The notes below the pieces were generated by a model, which was not told the DNA's origin, did no database searches, and saw only the letters and a list, made by a program, of their open reading frames with translations. From Methylobacter sp. (GTDB lineage: Bacteria; Pseudomonadota; Gammaproteobacteria; Methylococcales; Methylomonadaceae): DNA of 64,000 bases. The position numbers were made by a program, and so were the translations under genes. The stretch spans positions 89,203-153,202 of the forward strand of contig NZ_JAUXVR010000029.1 in the NCBI RefSeq assembly GCF_030680395.1, given 5' to 3'. Below, one piece after another: positions 35,323 to 45,831 of this stretch (positions are counted from its first letter, which is position 1; each line of letters opens with the position of its first letter).

Positions 35323-35666
35323 TGCAACATTTCCTTTAATCGTTTTAGACGTTCATGCACAAGGTCTATTTCATGTTTCGGTGTTTTAATGCCTTGCGTT
35401 GATTTCTTCTGAAAGGCGTGAACAACCCATAATTCTTCACCGATTTGGACGGCATAAACAACGCGAAAAGCGTCGCCACGGTGACGCAGGACAATTTCCA
35501 TAACACCTGTGTCGAAGCCCTTTAACGGTTTTACATGGTCGGCCATCCGGCCTTCCGTTGCGACGGTCAGTGCGCGGATGGCATCCATCTGCACCGGTGC
35601 AGGAAAATCCTCAAAGTCTTTCCGCGCCGCTTTTATCCATGAAATAGACCGTGTCTTTTTAGCCAT
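35319..35666 (-). CDS. Gp49/HigB-like toxin
   Basis: 115 residues (SISWIKAARKDFEDFPAPVQ; HRGDAFRVVYAVQIGEELWV; VHAFQKKSTQGIKTPKHEID). The central VVYAV and AFQKKSTQGIKTP motifs are typical of the phage Gp49-like RelE toxin group. It is the toxin-first partner of the HTH antitoxin. Confidence 0.9.
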   Translation of the reverse strand: MAKKTRSISWIKAARKDFEDFPAPVQMDAIRALTVATEGRMADHVKPLKGFDTGVMEIVLRHRGDAFRVVYAVQIGEELWVVHAFQKKSTQGIKTPKHEIDLVHERLKRLKEMLQ

Positions 35667-35768
35667 ATGTTTGCCTTATTTGGGCAATATTGTCATATTT
35701 GACAACGTACTGCAAGCAGATGCTTTTTGCTTAAAAAAATGTTGGAGAGTTCTGCTAAGAGTTTGGTT

Positions 35769-36803
35769 TCAGTTATTAGATAACCCTGCATATTTTTGCT
35801 TATCCCGTCCCAACCAATAATCAGTCGCCAATTGCTGAGCCTGTTCTTGAGTTTCAGCCTTGCCCAATAACTTAAGCGCAATTGCAGCCGTGCCGATGAT
35901 GGAGGCTTGCGCAAACTCGTCTTCAACCTTTCCCTGCCAGATTAACGCCAATTGCTCCGGCTCAAGCAGCTCGGGTTTAACATGGCGGTGCTTAAACAAA
36001 GCGTGCCAGTTTTCGTCGGACAATTCGCCGTTGTGCACGCTTTGCACCAGGCATTCCATATCGGGATTACGTTCGGTTTCGCCGCCTTCGCCTTTTAATA
36101 CCGCCATGTGCGGCTGGTTTAACAGGGCGGCAGCTTGTTGATGCACGGGACGGTAACCGGGATGGAATATGCCCTGGATGCTGTATTGTGCATTAAACGG
36201 GTTTAACAAACGCACCAGGGTGTGCACCGGCGAGCGCAAGCCCAGTATCGGGCGCAGTTCGATAATTTCATGCAACTTGGGGCAGAAATGCTCCAGCGAT
36301 AAATAACTGAAATTCTGTTGCTCAAGTTGCAGTTTGGCGTCGTTAATTGAGCTTGCGCATTGAATGCCCAAATAACCCAGCATGTTTTCAGTGTACAGCC
36401 TGCCTGCTGTATGGCCGCTGGCACCATGCATAAAAACGGTGATGCCGTTTTCGGACAGCAGCAAAGCCGACAGCAAAAACCAGGGCAAGTGTCGGCGTTT
36501 TCCGGCATAAGACGACCAGTCCAGGTCGACTTTTACGGCATTATCAGCAAGATCGAATGATTCTCTAGCCGCTTGGGCGAAACCTGCCAATTCTTCTGGA
36601 GATTCTTCCTTGACGCGCATCAACACCAGGAATGCGCCCAGCTGAATGGGCTGCACCTGGTCGGTCATAATCATGTGCATCGCGCGATAGGCTTCATCCT
36701 GAGTTAGCGGTCTTGAGCCTTTTTTGCCTTTACCCAGGATGCGGATGAATTCTGCGAATGGATGTTCCGGGTAGGGTGTTTGTTCGTGATGAGTGAATGT
36801 CAT
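35769..36803 (-). CDS. TrpD2/YbiB-like phosphoribosyltransferase-fold protein
   Basis: 344 residues with the anthranilate-phosphoribosyltransferase fold (PLTQDEAYRAMHMIMTDQVQ; GITVFMHGASGHTAGRLYTE; GLRSPVHTLVRLLNP). YbiB/TrpD2 proteins share the fold but bind nucleic acid and are reported SOS-linked; the phosphoribosyl site is degenerate here. The start overlaps cyoE by 4 nt, an unusual pairing. It lies near recA, about 1.3 kb away and divergent. Confidence 0.8.
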   Translation of the reverse strand: MTFTHHEQTPYPEHPFAEFIRILGKGKKGSRPLTQDEAYRAMHMIMTDQVQPIQLGAFLVLMRVKEESPEELAGFAQAARESFDLADNAVKVDLDWSSYAGKRRHLPWFLLSALLLSENGITVFMHGASGHTAGRLYTENMLGYLGIQCASSINDAKLQLEQQNFSYLSLEHFCPKLHEIIELRPILGLRSPVHTLVRLLNPFNAQYSIQGIFHPGYRPVHQQAAALLNQPHMAVLKGEGGETERNPDMECLVQSVHNGELSDENWHALFKHRHVKPELLEPEQLALIWQGKVEDEFAQASIIGTAAIALKLLGKAETQEQAQQLATDYWLGRDKQKYAGLSNN

Positions 36804-37687
36804 AAGGTAAATTTAAAATAATGATCGATTAATAAGGCAATAAACACGCCGGTCAGGTACATCAGCGAAAAAAAGAAAGTTCGCATTGCGGTTTTGTCGT
36901 CTTTCCTGCGCATCATCAAAATGGCGAAATAAATAAAGCCGAGACCCAACGGCACCACAGCAGACAAATAAATCAGGCCGCTCATGCCGGTCAGATAAGG
37001 CAGAAGGGTGACGATAAACAGCAACAGCGAATAAAGCAAAATCTGCAAACGGGTATATTCTACGCCATGTGTTACCGGCAACATCGGTATGCCGACTTTG
37101 GCGAATTCTTTACGTTTGGCGATAGACAGCGGCCAAAAATGCGGCGGCGTCCATGCGAAAATAATCAAAAATAACAACAGTGAATAAGGATGCAGTTCAC
37201 CGGTCATCGCGCACCAGCCCAGCATCGGCGGAGTGGCTCCGAAAGCGCCGGCAATAACGATATTTTGCGGCGTCATTCTTTTAAGGTAGACCGTATAGAT
37301 AATCGCGTAACCCAGCGCCGACAAAAAAGTCAGCAATGCGGTTAGGATATTGACCATGACGATCAGCAATATCATCGAGATAACGCCCAGCGCCAACGCA
37401 AAAGTGATGACATTGGTAGAGCTTAATTCGCCTTTGGGCAAGGGGCGGTTTTTGTTGCGATCCATCAGCGCGTCGGCTTCGCGGTCGATATAATGATTAA
37501 TCGCGGCAGCCGAGGCGGCGGCCAGAGCAATCCCTAGGCTGCTGTAGATAAACAAGCCAATGGGCGGCATTCCCGGAACGGCTAATAACATTCCTGCAAT
37601 AGCCGTAAAGACGATCAGGGCAACCACTTTGGGTTTACATAACTCAAGATAACTTTGCCAGGAGGGCCTAGGAGATTCGCTAGTCAT
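36800..37687 (-). CDS. cyoE: protoheme IX farnesyltransferase (heme O synthase)
   Basis: 295 residues with seven to nine membrane segments. The UbiA-type prenyl-diphosphate motif NHYIDREADALMDRNKNRPL and the second conserved loop (SIAKRKEFAKVGIPMLPV) identify heme O synthase. It farnesylates heme B to heme O for terminal oxidases. Confidence 0.95.
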   Translation of the reverse strand: MTSESPRPSWQSYLELCKPKVVALIVFTAIAGMLLAVPGMPPIGLFIYSSLGIALAAASAAAINHYIDREADALMDRNKNRPLPKGELSSTNVITFALALGVISMILLIVMVNILTALLTFLSALGYAIIYTVYLKRMTPQNIVIAGAFGATPPMLGWCAMTGELHPYSLLLFLIIFAWTPPHFWPLSIAKRKEFAKVGIPMLPVTHGVEYTRLQILLYSLLLFIVTLLPYLTGMSGLIYLSAVVPLGLGFIYFAILMMRRKDDKTAMRTFFFSLMYLTGVFIALLIDHYFKFTL

Positions 37688-38138
37688 TATTTAATAGATT
37701 CCAACTTTTAGTTTAGGGTACGGCTCCCATGGAAACCGTGGGAATGGCATTGTAGACGATCCGCTCAGCGCTGCCTGAGCATAGGAACGATGATTGCATA
37801 ACATCAGTTACTGTATAGAATACAGTGAACTATTGATTATTGAAATAGTTCAGCTCGGCAACGTTTTTATAAAGTGAGCGTTATGATTAATCCATTACGG
37901 AGCTATCCGGATATATCTTATCGCTGTTTTTATCGGAATTAGTCAGTGTCACGGCCTTAAAAATAAGACAAAATTTTTCCGCGCTGCTGTATGCGGCGAC
38001 GTAATGGGAGCGGTACTTGAATCTTTTCAGGCAAATCAACACTATCCGAAGCCCTGTCTGTATGTGATAATAAATAATTTGATTTTGGCGATATTTCTTT
38101 CTAACCGACATAGCCGCAGGGCATAAAGGGCACTAATA
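37688..38138. other. divergent intergenic region between cyoE and recA
   Basis: 451 bp without a supported gene. It carries a 15-bp CTGTAT/ATACAG palindrome at 37811-37825 (listed separately) and the recA ribosome-binding site AAAGGG at 38125-38130. The recA start is 314 bp from the palindrome. Confidence 0.6.
37811..37825. promoter_or_regulatory. LexA-box-like palindrome
   Basis: CTGTATAGAATACAG: half-sites CTGTAT and ATACAG match a gammaproteobacterial SOS box, but total length is 15 rather than 16 bp. It lies 314 bp upstream of recA and 124 bp upstream of cyoE. It is a candidate LexA operator; the short spacing and distance make it uncertain. Confidence 0.4.
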
Positions 38139-39176
38139 ATGGATGAGAACAAAAAGAAAGCGCTAGGCGCGGCGCTGATGCAGATAGAAAAGCAATTTGG
38201 CAAGGGTTCTGTGATGCGCATGGGCGATGTAGCTGCTTCACGTGACATCGATGTGGTTTCCACGGGTTCTTTAGGCTTGGACATTGCGCTGGGTTGCGGC
38301 GGTTTGCCTCGCGGTCGTGTTATTGAAATTTATGGCCCTGAATCATCCGGTAAAACGACATTGACGCTGCAAGTGATCGCCGAGATGCAAAAACTCGGTG
38401 GTACGGCGGCGTTTGTCGATGCCGAGCATGCTTTAGATCCAAGTTACGCCGAAAAAATTGGCGTTAATGTCGATGACTTGCTGGTTTCCCAGCCGGATAC
38501 CGGCGAACAGGCGCTGGAAATTACCGACATGCTGGTGCGTTCCGGTGCGGTTGATGTAGTCGTGATTGATTCGGTTGCGGCGTTAACGCCAAAGGCCGAG
38601 ATTGAAGGCGATATGGGCGATTCCCATATGGGTTTGCAGGCGCGTTTGATGTCTCAGGCTTTACGGAAATTGACCGGTAATATCAAGCGTTCCAATACGC
38701 TGGTTATTTTTATTAACCAGATCAGGATGAAAATCGGCGTCATGTTCGGTAGTCCTGAAACCACCACCGGCGGTAATGCGCTTAAGTTTTATGCTTCGGT
38801 GCGTCTGGATATTCGGCGTATCGGTTCGATTAAAAAGGGCGAAGAAGTTATCGGCAATGAAACCCGGGTAAAAGTCGTCAAGAATAAAGTTGCGCCGCCT
38901 TTTAGACAAGCTGAGTTTGAGATTTTATACGGTGAAGGCATTTCTTTTCTAGGCGAACTGGTGGATCTGGGCGTAAGTTACGGTTTTATTCAGAAAGCGG
39001 GTTCCTGGTACAGCTACGGTGAGGAAAAAATCGGACAGGGCAAGGATAATGTAAAGGCCTTCTTAAGAGAGCACCCTGAAAAAGCAAAAGAAATTGAAGC
39101 CAAAATAAGAGCCGAGGCTTTCGGTAAGAAAGTTGCTCCTTTGATTGAAGCGCCTGTGGTTGATGAGGACGAGTAG
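38139..39176 (+). CDS. recA: RecA recombinase
   Basis: 345 residues. Walker [12 protein letters not shown], Walker [13 protein letters not shown], and the polymerisation and L2 DNA-binding regions are as in other proteobacteria. It catalyses homologous strand exchange and triggers LexA self-cleavage. AAAGGG lies 8-13 nt upstream of the ATG. recX follows, the usual operon. Confidence 0.99.
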   Translation: MDENKKKALGAALMQIEKQFGKGSVMRMGDVAASRDIDVVSTGSLGLDIALGCGGLPRGRVIEIYGPESSGKTTLTLQVIAEMQKLGGTAAFVDAEHALDPSYAEKIGVNVDDLLVSQPDTGEQALEITDMLVRSGAVDVVVIDSVAALTPKAEIEGDMGDSHMGLQARLMSQALRKLTGNIKRSNTLVIFINQIRMKIGVMFGSPETTTGGNALKFYASVRLDIRRIGSIKKGEEVIGNETRVKVVKNKVAPPFRQAEFEILYGEGISFLGELVDLGVSYGFIQKAGSWYSYGEEKIGQGKDNVKAFLREHPEKAKEIEAKIRAEAFGKKVAPLIEAPVVDEDE

Positions 39177-39182
39177 TTCGTT

Positions 39183-39653
39183 TTGATTGGAGAGGCTCAG
39201 GTCGCCAAGGAAATCGAAGGCGTTTGCTTGCGCCTTTTGGCGCGCAGAGAACACTGCCGGCAGGAATTGCTGGCTAAATTGGCTTTAAGAGGTTTTGACA
39301 GGGATGACGCGCTGCCGGTCATTGATGAACTGGCCGAGCACGGCTGGCAGGATGATTTAAGGTATGCGGAAAGCTACGCCCGGTTCCGAATCCAGAAGGG
39401 CTACGGGCCAATTCGCGTAAGCTACGAACTTAAACAAAACGGCATAGCGGCGTTTGACCTTGAAGGCATCGTCCAAGAAGAGGCCGGTAGCTGGATGGCA
39501 CTGCTGGAGCAGGTTTACAGCAAAAAATACAGCCATGACACGGTGTTGGAACGCAATGAGTGGGCAAAACGCAGCCGTTTTTTATTGCATCGCGGGTTTT
39601 CGGGCGCAATGATCAGTGCGTTATTTGATGAGTTGAATATTAGATTTCTCTAA
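39183..39653 (+). CDS. recX: RecX regulatory protein
   Basis: 156 residues (RRLLARREHCRQELLAKLAL-type repeats; DLRYAESYARFRIQKGYGPI). RecX caps RecA filaments and limits their activity. The start appears to be a TTG at 39183, 7 nt after the recA stop. Length is standard. Confidence 0.93.
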   Translation: MIGEAQVAKEIEGVCLRLLARREHCRQELLAKLALRGFDRDDALPVIDELAEHGWQDDLRYAESYARFRIQKGYGPIRVSYELKQNGIAAFDLEGIVQEEAGSWMALLEQVYSKKYSHDTVLERNEWAKRSRFLLHRGFSGAMISALFDELNIRFL

Positions 39654-39704
39654 GTTTTGGGTAAGCCTCGCGCAACCCGATTTTTTTAAAAGCATTTATT
39701 TATT

Positions 39705-42317
39705 ATGAAAAAGATGACTAGCGCCCAGTTGCGCACCGCCTTTCTGGAATTCTTTCGCGAGCGAGGACATTCCGTACAGCCTTCAAGTTCACTGATTCCG
39801 GGCAATGATCCGACCTTATTGTTCACCAATGCCGGCATGGTGCAGTTTAAGGATGTGTTTTTAGGCAGAGATCATCGCGACTATAGCAAGGCCGCAACCA
39901 GTCAGCGTTGTGTGCGGGCGGGCGGCAAGCATAACGACCTTGAAAACGTCGGTTATACCGCGAGGCATCATACCTTTTTTGAAATGCTGGGTAATTTCAG
40001 CTTCGGCGATTATTTTAAAAAAGAAGCGATACATTTTGCTTGGGATTTTTTGACCAAGGAGCTGGAAATTCCGGCGGAAAAATTATGGATTACCGTTTTT
40101 GACGAAGATTCGGAAGCGGAAAAAATCTGGCTGGATGATGTCGGCATTTCTCCAGTCCGGTTCTCCAGAATCGGCGCTAAAGATAATTTCTGGTCTATGG
40201 GTGATGTGGGGCCTTGTGGGCCTTGCACTGAAATATTCTACGATCACGGTGCGGATATTGCCGGTGGACCTCCCGGATCGCCGGATGAAGATGGCGATAG
40301 GTATATCGAAATCTGGAATCTGGTGTTCATGCAATATGATCGTGCCGCTGACGGCTCGTTAACGCCGTTGCCGAAACCCTCGGTCGATACCGGCATGGGG
40401 CTGGAGCGCATCGCGGCGGTGTTGCAGGGCGTGCATAGCAATTATGAAATCGATTTATTCCAAAAACTGTTGAAAGCGGCGGCCGAGCTTGCCGGTATCA
40501 GCGATTTGACGCAAAGTTCATTGCGGGTGATTGCCGATCACATCCGCTCTTGTGCATTCCTGATAACGGATGGCGTGATGCCGTCCAACGAAGGACGCGG
40601 TTATGTGGTGCGCCGCATTATTCGTCGCGCCATCCGGCACGGTTATCGTTTGGGTATCCGCGATGTATTCTTTTATAAACTGGTCGCACCGCTGGCGGAT
40701 GAAATGGGTGAAGCTTTTCCCGAGCTTAAAGCTGCGCAAGCCCAGGTTGAGCGGGTGCTGAAAAAAGAAGAAGAGCGCTTTGCCGAAACCCTGGAGCAAG
40801 GCATGAAGATTCTGGAGGCCTGCGTCGCCAAGATGGAAGGCTCTGTGATCCCCGGCGATACGGTATTCCAGCTTTATGATACCTATGGTTTTCCCGTTGA
40901 CTTGACTGCTGATTTTGCCCGTGAAAATCATCTGACTGTCGATCATGCCGGATTTGAAATGGCGATGTCGGCTCAGCGCGACAGAGCAAGGTCTGCGAGC
41001 AGTTTTGGCGCTGATTACGATCAGGATATAAAGCTTGATGTGCAAACCGAATTTACTGGTTACGATCAGCTTGACGATCAGGTGCATATCATCGGTCTTT
41101 ACAAGAAAGGTCAACCGGTAACCAGCTTGCAGGATGGCGAAGAAGGCATTGTTATTTTAGATAAAACGCCTTTCTATGCCGAGTCCGGCGGTCAGATCGG
41201 CGACTGCGGCAAAATCGAAGCAGATGGAGCGGTATTTGAAGTCACCGATACTCAAAAACAGGGCGGAAACCTGTTTCTACATAAAGGGAAATTGATTTCA
41301 GGAACCCTGACTAGCGGCCAGTTATGCGATGCCCGTGTCAGCGCGGCAGACAGAAAGGCAACCGAGCTTAACCATTCGGCGACCCATTTGTTGCATGCTG
41401 CATTAAGGCAGGTTTTGGGCGATCATGTCGCGCAGAAAGGTTCGTTGGTTAATCCCGAGCGGTTGCGCTTCGACTTTTCCCACTTTGAGCCGGTCACGGC
41501 TTACGAAATCAGCACCGTTGAACGTATCGTTAATGAGCAGATTCGGGCAAACAATCCTGTTAGCTCACAGGTCATGGCGAAAGATGAAGCGGTCAAGGCC
41601 GGTGCAATGGCGTTATTTGGCGAGAAATACGGCGATGAAGTCAGGGTTTTGAAAATCGGCGAATTTTCAACCGAGCTTTGCGGCGGTACCCATGTCGAAC
41701 GGGCAGGGGATATAGGCTGCTTTAAAATTATTAATGAAACAGGTGTCGCGGCAGGCGTGAGGCGAATTGAAGCGGTAACGGGTAGCGGTTGTTTTGATTT
41801 TATAGCCAGTCGCGATCAGGCACTTGCCAGTATTGCCGGATTGGTTAAAAGCGCACCGGAAAAAGCGCCGGAAAAAGTCGAGCAACTGATAGAGAAAAAC
41901 CGGTTTTTGGAAAAGCAGCTGGAACGCTTGAACGCAAAGCTGGCGAGTTCTGCGGGTAACGAACTGGGCGCTCAGGCTGTCGATGTTGGTGGGATTAAGG
42001 TATTGGCGGTCAAGCTCGATGGCGTTGATCCCAAATCCCTGAAAGACATGGTCGACCAGTTAAAAAATAAATTAGGCAGCGCCGCAATTGTGCTGGCAGT
42101 TGTTGAAGGTGATAAGGTCAGTTTGATTGCCGGTGTGACTAAAGACCAGATGGGACGGATAAAAGCCGGCGATCTGGTGAATTTTGTCGCCACTAAGGTC
42201 GGCGGAAAAGGCGGCGGCAGACCCGATATGGCTCAGGCCGGTGGCAATGATCCGTCCGGCTTGGCTGACGCATTGGCTCAGGTTCCGGCCTGGATCCAAA
42301 CGCAACTTGGCGTATAG
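39705..42317 (+). CDS. alaS: alanyl-tRNA synthetase
   Basis: 870 residues, the full length for AlaRS: class II catalytic core ([30 protein letters not shown]), editing domain with [11 protein letters not shown] and CGGTHV zinc-type ligands, and a C-terminal oligomerisation domain ending [18 protein letters not shown]. It charges tRNA-Ala and hydrolyses Ser- or Gly-tRNA-Ala. Next gene lysC starts 13 nt after the stop. Confidence 0.99.
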   Translation: MKKMTSAQLRTAFLEFFRERGHSVQPSSSLIPGNDPTLLFTNAGMVQFKDVFLGRDHRDYSKAATSQRCVRAGGKHNDLENVGYTARHHTFFEMLGNFSFGDYFKKEAIHFAWDFLTKELEIPAEKLWITVFDEDSEAEKIWLDDVGISPVRFSRIGAKDNFWSMGDVGPCGPCTEIFYDHGADIAGGPPGSPDEDGDRYIEIWNLVFMQYDRAADGSLTPLPKPSVDTGMGLERIAAVLQGVHSNYEIDLFQKLLKAAAELAGISDLTQSSLRVIADHIRSCAFLITDGVMPSNEGRGYVVRRIIRRAIRHGYRLGIRDVFFYKLVAPLADEMGEAFPELKAAQAQVERVLKKEEERFAETLEQGMKILEACVAKMEGSVIPGDTVFQLYDTYGFPVDLTADFARENHLTVDHAGFEMAMSAQRDRARSASSFGADYDQDIKLDVQTEFTGYDQLDDQVHIIGLYKKGQPVTSLQDGEEGIVILDKTPFYAESGGQIGDCGKIEADGAVFEVTDTQKQGGNLFLHKGKLISGTLTSGQLCDARVSAADRKATELNHSATHLLHAALRQVLGDHVAQKGSLVNPERLRFDFSHFEPVTAYEISTVERIVNEQIRANNPVSSQVMAKDEAVKAGAMALFGEKYGDEVRVLKIGEFSTELCGGTHVERAGDIGCFKIINETGVAAGVRRIEAVTGSGCFDFIASRDQALASIAGLVKSAPEKAPEKVEQLIEKNRFLEKQLERLNAKLASSAGNELGAQAVDVGGIKVLAVKLDGVDPKSLKDMVDQLKNKLGSAAIVLAVVEGDKVSLIAGVTKDQMGRIKAGDLVNFVATKVGGKGGGRPDMAQAGGNDPSGLADALAQVPAWIQTQLGV

Positions 42318-42330
42318 AAGGTTTTATTAA

Positions 42331-43557
42331 ATGGCATTATATGTATACAAATTCGGCGGCACCTCGGTAGGTACTGTCGAACGCATTAAAGCGGTCGCCG
42401 AAAAGGTTAAACAAGCCCATGATCTGGGCGATCAAATTGTCGTGGTGGTTTCCGCGATGAGCGGTGAAACCAATCGTCTGGTTGCATTGGCAAAAGACAT
42501 GCAGAAACACCCGAACGACAGGGAAATGGACGTGTTGCTGTCAACCGGAGAGCAAGTTACCGTTTCATTGTTAAGCATGGCTTTACATGAGCTGGGTTGC
42601 GATGCCTGTTCTTATACCGGCAGTCAGGTCAAAATCCTTACCGACAGCAGTCACACCAAAGCAAGGATACGCAACATAGACGACGCACGTATACGAGCTC
42701 ATCTTAGTGAGGGCAAGGTCGTGGTTGTGGCCGGTTTTCAGGGAGTGGACGAACACGGCAATATTACCACGCTGGGGCGTGGCGGGTCGGATACCACCGC
42801 AGTGGCGCTTGCGGCAGCCTTAAAGGCCGACGAATGTCATATTTATACCGATGTGGACGGTGTTTACACCACGGACCCCAGAGTGGAACCGAAAGCCCGA
42901 AGGCTGGATAAAATCACTTTTGAGGAAATGCTGGAAATGGCCAGTCTGGGCTCAAAAGTATTGCAGATCAGATCGGTAGAATTTGCCGGCAAATATAACG
43001 TTGCGTTACGCGTATTATCATCATTTAAAGAAGGTAAGGGTACGCTCATTACCTACGAGGAATCACAAGTGGAAAGTGCTTTAATTTCAGGAATCGCGTT
43101 TAATCGGGATGAGGCTAAATTAACCATCACCGGCGTGCCTGATTTGCCGGGAGTTGCGTTTAAAATTTTGGGGCCGATTGCCGATGCCAATATCGAAATT
43201 GATATGATTATCCAGAATATCGCCGATGATGCGACCACTGATTTTACCTTTACGGTGCATCGCAATGATTATCAGCGGGCGAAAACCTTGCTGGATAGAA
43301 CTTGCGCCGAGTTGGGCGCCAGAAACGTCACTGGTGACGACAGCATCGTCAAAGTATCCATTGTCGGTGTTGGCATGCGTTCCCATGCAGGTATTGCCAG
43401 CACCATGTTTAAGGCGTTGGCTGACGAAGGCATCAATATCCGTATGATCTCTACATCCGAGATTAAAATATCGGTTGTAGTCGATGAAAAATATCTAGAG
43501 CTCGCAGTCAGGGCATTGCATGCCGCATTTAAATTAGATCAGAAAATAGAATCTTAG
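42331..43557 (+). CDS. lysC: aspartate kinase
   Basis: 408 residues. The kinase domain has KFGGTSVG and GRGGSDTTAVALAAAL with the SxDT-type substrate site; two ACT domains follow (ITGVPDLPGVAFKILGPIAD; GVGMRSHAGIASTMFKALAD), the form sensitive to lysine or threonine. It starts the aspartate pathway to lysine, threonine and methionine. A mono-functional, class II-type enzyme. Confidence 0.98.
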   Translation: MALYVYKFGGTSVGTVERIKAVAEKVKQAHDLGDQIVVVVSAMSGETNRLVALAKDMQKHPNDREMDVLLSTGEQVTVSLLSMALHELGCDACSYTGSQVKILTDSSHTKARIRNIDDARIRAHLSEGKVVVVAGFQGVDEHGNITTLGRGGSDTTAVALAAALKADECHIYTDVDGVYTTDPRVEPKARRLDKITFEEMLEMASLGSKVLQIRSVEFAGKYNVALRVLSSFKEGKGTLITYEESQVESALISGIAFNRDEAKLTITGVPDLPGVAFKILGPIADANIEIDMIIQNIADDATTDFTFTVHRNDYQRAKTLLDRTCAELGARNVTGDDSIVKVSIVGVGMRSHAGIASTMFKALADEGINIRMISTSEIKISVVVDEKYLELAVRALHAAFKLDQKIES

Positions 43558-43649
43558 GCTTTATTTATAAGAAAAAGCTGCTATAATTGCGCGTCTTGGT
43601 TGGATGCTGTTTAAGAACAGTTCGTTTTTAACATATATAGGGAGTAGCC

Positions 43650-43850
43650 ATGCTTATCTTGACTCGTCGGGTAGGGGAGACTTTGATGATCGGTGATGAA
43701 GTTACAGTCACTGTTCTTGGAGTTAAAGGAAATCAGGTTCGCATAGGTGTTAACGCACCAAAAGAAGTTTCTGTACACAGGGAAGAGATTTACGAAAGGA
43801 TCAAAAAAGAACAGAATGGGCCGGCTGGCTTGACTGGATCTGAAGAGTAA
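43650..43850 (+). CDS. csrA: carbon storage regulator CsrA
   Basis: 66 residues ([20 protein letters not shown], then [20 protein letters not shown]). CsrA binds GGA motifs in mRNA leaders to control translation and stability. AGGGAG precedes the ATG at 43639. A small stem (TGAGTGCC/GGCACTCA, 43870-43888) follows the gene, but lacks a strong trailing T-run on the plus strand. The gene order recA-recX-alaS-lysC-csrA-tRNA-Ser is conserved in gammaproteobacteria. Confidence 0.99.
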   Translation: MLILTRRVGETLMIGDEVTVTVLGVKGNQVRIGVNAPKEVSVHREEIYERIKKEQNGPAGLTGSEE

Positions 43851-44079
43851 AATCGTAGCAGGAATTTTTATGAGTGCCGTAGGCACTCACCAGCTAATTG
43901 ATGTGAGCTTAGTCTCAAGTAGGGTGTAAAGTATTTCGCAAAATGTTTTTTGTGGAGTAGTTTAGCGTTTGCGCCTTAATATCGTTAGATAAAGGGAATT
44001 ATGTTCGTTTTTGAGAGGATCCCTCTTAAAAATATCTCTGGGCACAAGGCCGTAGCTTAAAGAGATATATCATCTATTT

Positions 44080-44171
44080 GGAGAGTTGGCCGAGAGGCTG
44101 AAGGCGCTCCCCTGCTAAGGGAGTATGGGTTTTATCGCCCATCGAGGGTTCGAATCCCTCACTCTCCGCCA
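44080..44171 (+). tRNA. tRNA-Ser (GCU anticodon)
   Basis: 92 nt including the encoded CCA. Cloverleaf: acceptor GGAGAGT/ACTCTCC, anticodon loop CTGCTAA giving GCU, a long variable arm (TATGGGTTTTATCGCCCATC), and T-loop GGTTCGAATCC. Follows csrA, as in other gammaproteobacteria. Confidence 0.97.
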
Positions 44172-44773
44172 TATAGGTCATTGATTTTAAAGCAAAAAAT
44201 CAAAATTCAAAAAACAATTTGGCGAAAATTGGCGGTTGAAAGACGTCGCTAATCGCCTTATCAGTTCAAATATCGCCATTTCAATTGTTTATTTCTACTC
44301 GCTAGATACTTAGCAACTCCGGCACGTCAGCTATATTCACCATTTAGAAATTTATTTCACTGCAAAATTTTTTCGCAAAAACCGCGCGGGTGAGAAGGAG
44401 TGATTTTGGGCGGGGGACGGGCTTGTCTGGGATTTGCTGCGTGGTGGTGTGAAACAGCGTCTAAATTTTGCCATTATTACAACAAAAGAGCGTTTAAACT
44501 TTCCAGCAACTAGCCACTACCCTTTTGATATTATTAGCAATGCAATTTTTTTGACTGGAAAATTCAACACTGATGAGTGGAAAATGTTGGACGCTGTTTT
44601 CCTGGTTGACTCCACAACGATCGATATTTAGCTCAATAACTCCACAGCTTTCTCGATTTGTGCGTTTTGACACAGCCTCGGCCGATCCAAGACGATTGGC
44701 CGTATTTAACGAAGCTTATTTCTGAAATGTCAGATTGGGTTCAGGTTTCTATAATTTTTAGATACTTATTATT
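44172..44773. other. intergenic region with a possible transposase fragment
   Basis: About 600 bp. Contains an open frame at 44434-44631 described separately; otherwise AT-rich, with no RNA gene I can identify. The end carries the Maf gene start. Confidence 0.5.
44434..44631 (+). pseudogene. possible IS4-type transposase fragment
   Basis: A 65-codon open frame ending DAVFLVDSTTIDI. The DSTTID string recalls the first catalytic Asp motif of IS4-family transposases (DSTTIDL), but the frame stops right there and nothing further matches. It could be a remnant or chance. No flanking inverted repeats were found. Confidence 0.25.
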
Positions 44774-45361
44774 ATGACTATTGCCATTAAATTGGTCCTC
44801 GCATCGAGTTCGCCGTACCGCCGCGAATTATTGAAAAAACTCGGTCTTACTTTTGATACGGCTAACCCGGATATCGATGAGACGCCGCTGTCCGATGAAG
44901 CGCCCATGCAGACCGCAATGCGTTTATCGCTGCAAAAGAGCGTAGCGCTGGCGCCTAAATTTCCGCAACACCTGATTATCGGCTCGGATCAAGTGGCGAT
45001 GCTGGAAGGCAAGCCGCTAACCAAACCCTGCTCCCGCGAAAACACGATTGTGCAATTGGCAGCTGCCTCGGGTAAGACAGTGCATTTTTATACCGGCGTC
45101 TGTGTTTACGACAGTCGTTACGGGCAACATCGAGTTGACTGTGATCATTGTGCTGTAACGTTTAGAGTGTTATCGCGAGAGCAAATCGAACACTATGTTG
45201 ATCTTGACGAGCCTTTTAACTGCGCGGGCGGATTTAAAGCGGAAAGTTTAGGCATTGCCTTGTTTGAGCGAATCGAGGGTGACGATCCGAATGCGTTGAT
45301 AGGTTTACCGTTAATCAAGCTGATCAGATTGCTGGAAGCCTTCGGAGTCAAGGTGATTTAA
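44774..45361 (+). CDS. Maf/YceF-family nucleotide pyrophosphatase
   Basis: 195 residues with LVLASSSPYRRELLKKLGL at the start, typical of Maf proteins, and the core IGSDQVAMLEGKPLTKP and FNCAGGFKAESLG. Closest in style to YceF, which removes 7-methyl-GTP-type nucleotides. A housecleaning function is inferred from family. Confidence 0.93.
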   Translation: MTIAIKLVLASSSPYRRELLKKLGLTFDTANPDIDETPLSDEAPMQTAMRLSLQKSVALAPKFPQHLIIGSDQVAMLEGKPLTKPCSRENTIVQLAAASGKTVHFYTGVCVYDSRYGQHRVDCDHCAVTFRVLSREQIEHYVDLDEPFNCAGGFKAESLGIALFERIEGDDPNALIGLPLIKLIRLLEAFGVKVI

Positions 45362-45639
45362 CTTCGACTCCGGTTCCTTATACACAAGCCCGTCATTCCG
45401 GCAGGGATTTGCGATTAGCTTTACGTAAAACGACTGTTTTCGGTTTTACTGCTGTCATACCCTAAAATCTTTGAATGTCGCGTCTTGCAGTCTTTCGCAG
45501 GAGGGCAGGCATCTGACAACCCTTAACAAACTGAGACTATTAGTACCAAGTTTAATACAAACGCATATGGTTCATAGGCTTACAAGTTATGATAGGCCTT
45601 GGAGCAGGCGACTTCGCCCGTCCCAAGGCGCAAATGGAA

Positions 45640-45831
45640 TTACTCTTGTTCTGTGAGTTCAGCCAGGCTTTCGTTCAGCGCACCCCTGACCAACTCCAGC
45701 ATGCAGTAGATTTGCATCGGCGTGATGGCGCTGTGGGTTTCCAGGGCGGCGGTAATGCCGTGGTTGATGCCGTCTAGGGCGTGGATGGCGTATTGCAGTT
45801 TGTTTAGGCCGTCTTCGGGTGCGCTATTCAT
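45640..45831 (-). CDS. small hypothetical protein downstream of BRO pseudogene
   Basis: 63 residues (MNSAPEDGLNKLQYAIHALD...). Helical, no motif recognised. The ATG at 45831 overlaps the stop of the upstream BRO frame by 8 nt (a GTG at 45840 is in frame too), implying that the two were once co-translated, so this may be a phage-derived accessory protein. Confidence 0.5.
   Translation of the reverse strand: MNSAPEDGLNKLQYAIHALDGINHGITAALETHSAITPMQIYCMLELVRGALNESLAELTEQE

Noticed and set aside
35693..35926. 77-codon frame overlapping trpD2
   Set aside because: Shadow of the trpD2 3' end in another frame.
43870..43888. Intrinsic terminator after csrA
   Set aside because: The stem is good but no T-run follows on the plus strand; mentioned only under csrA.
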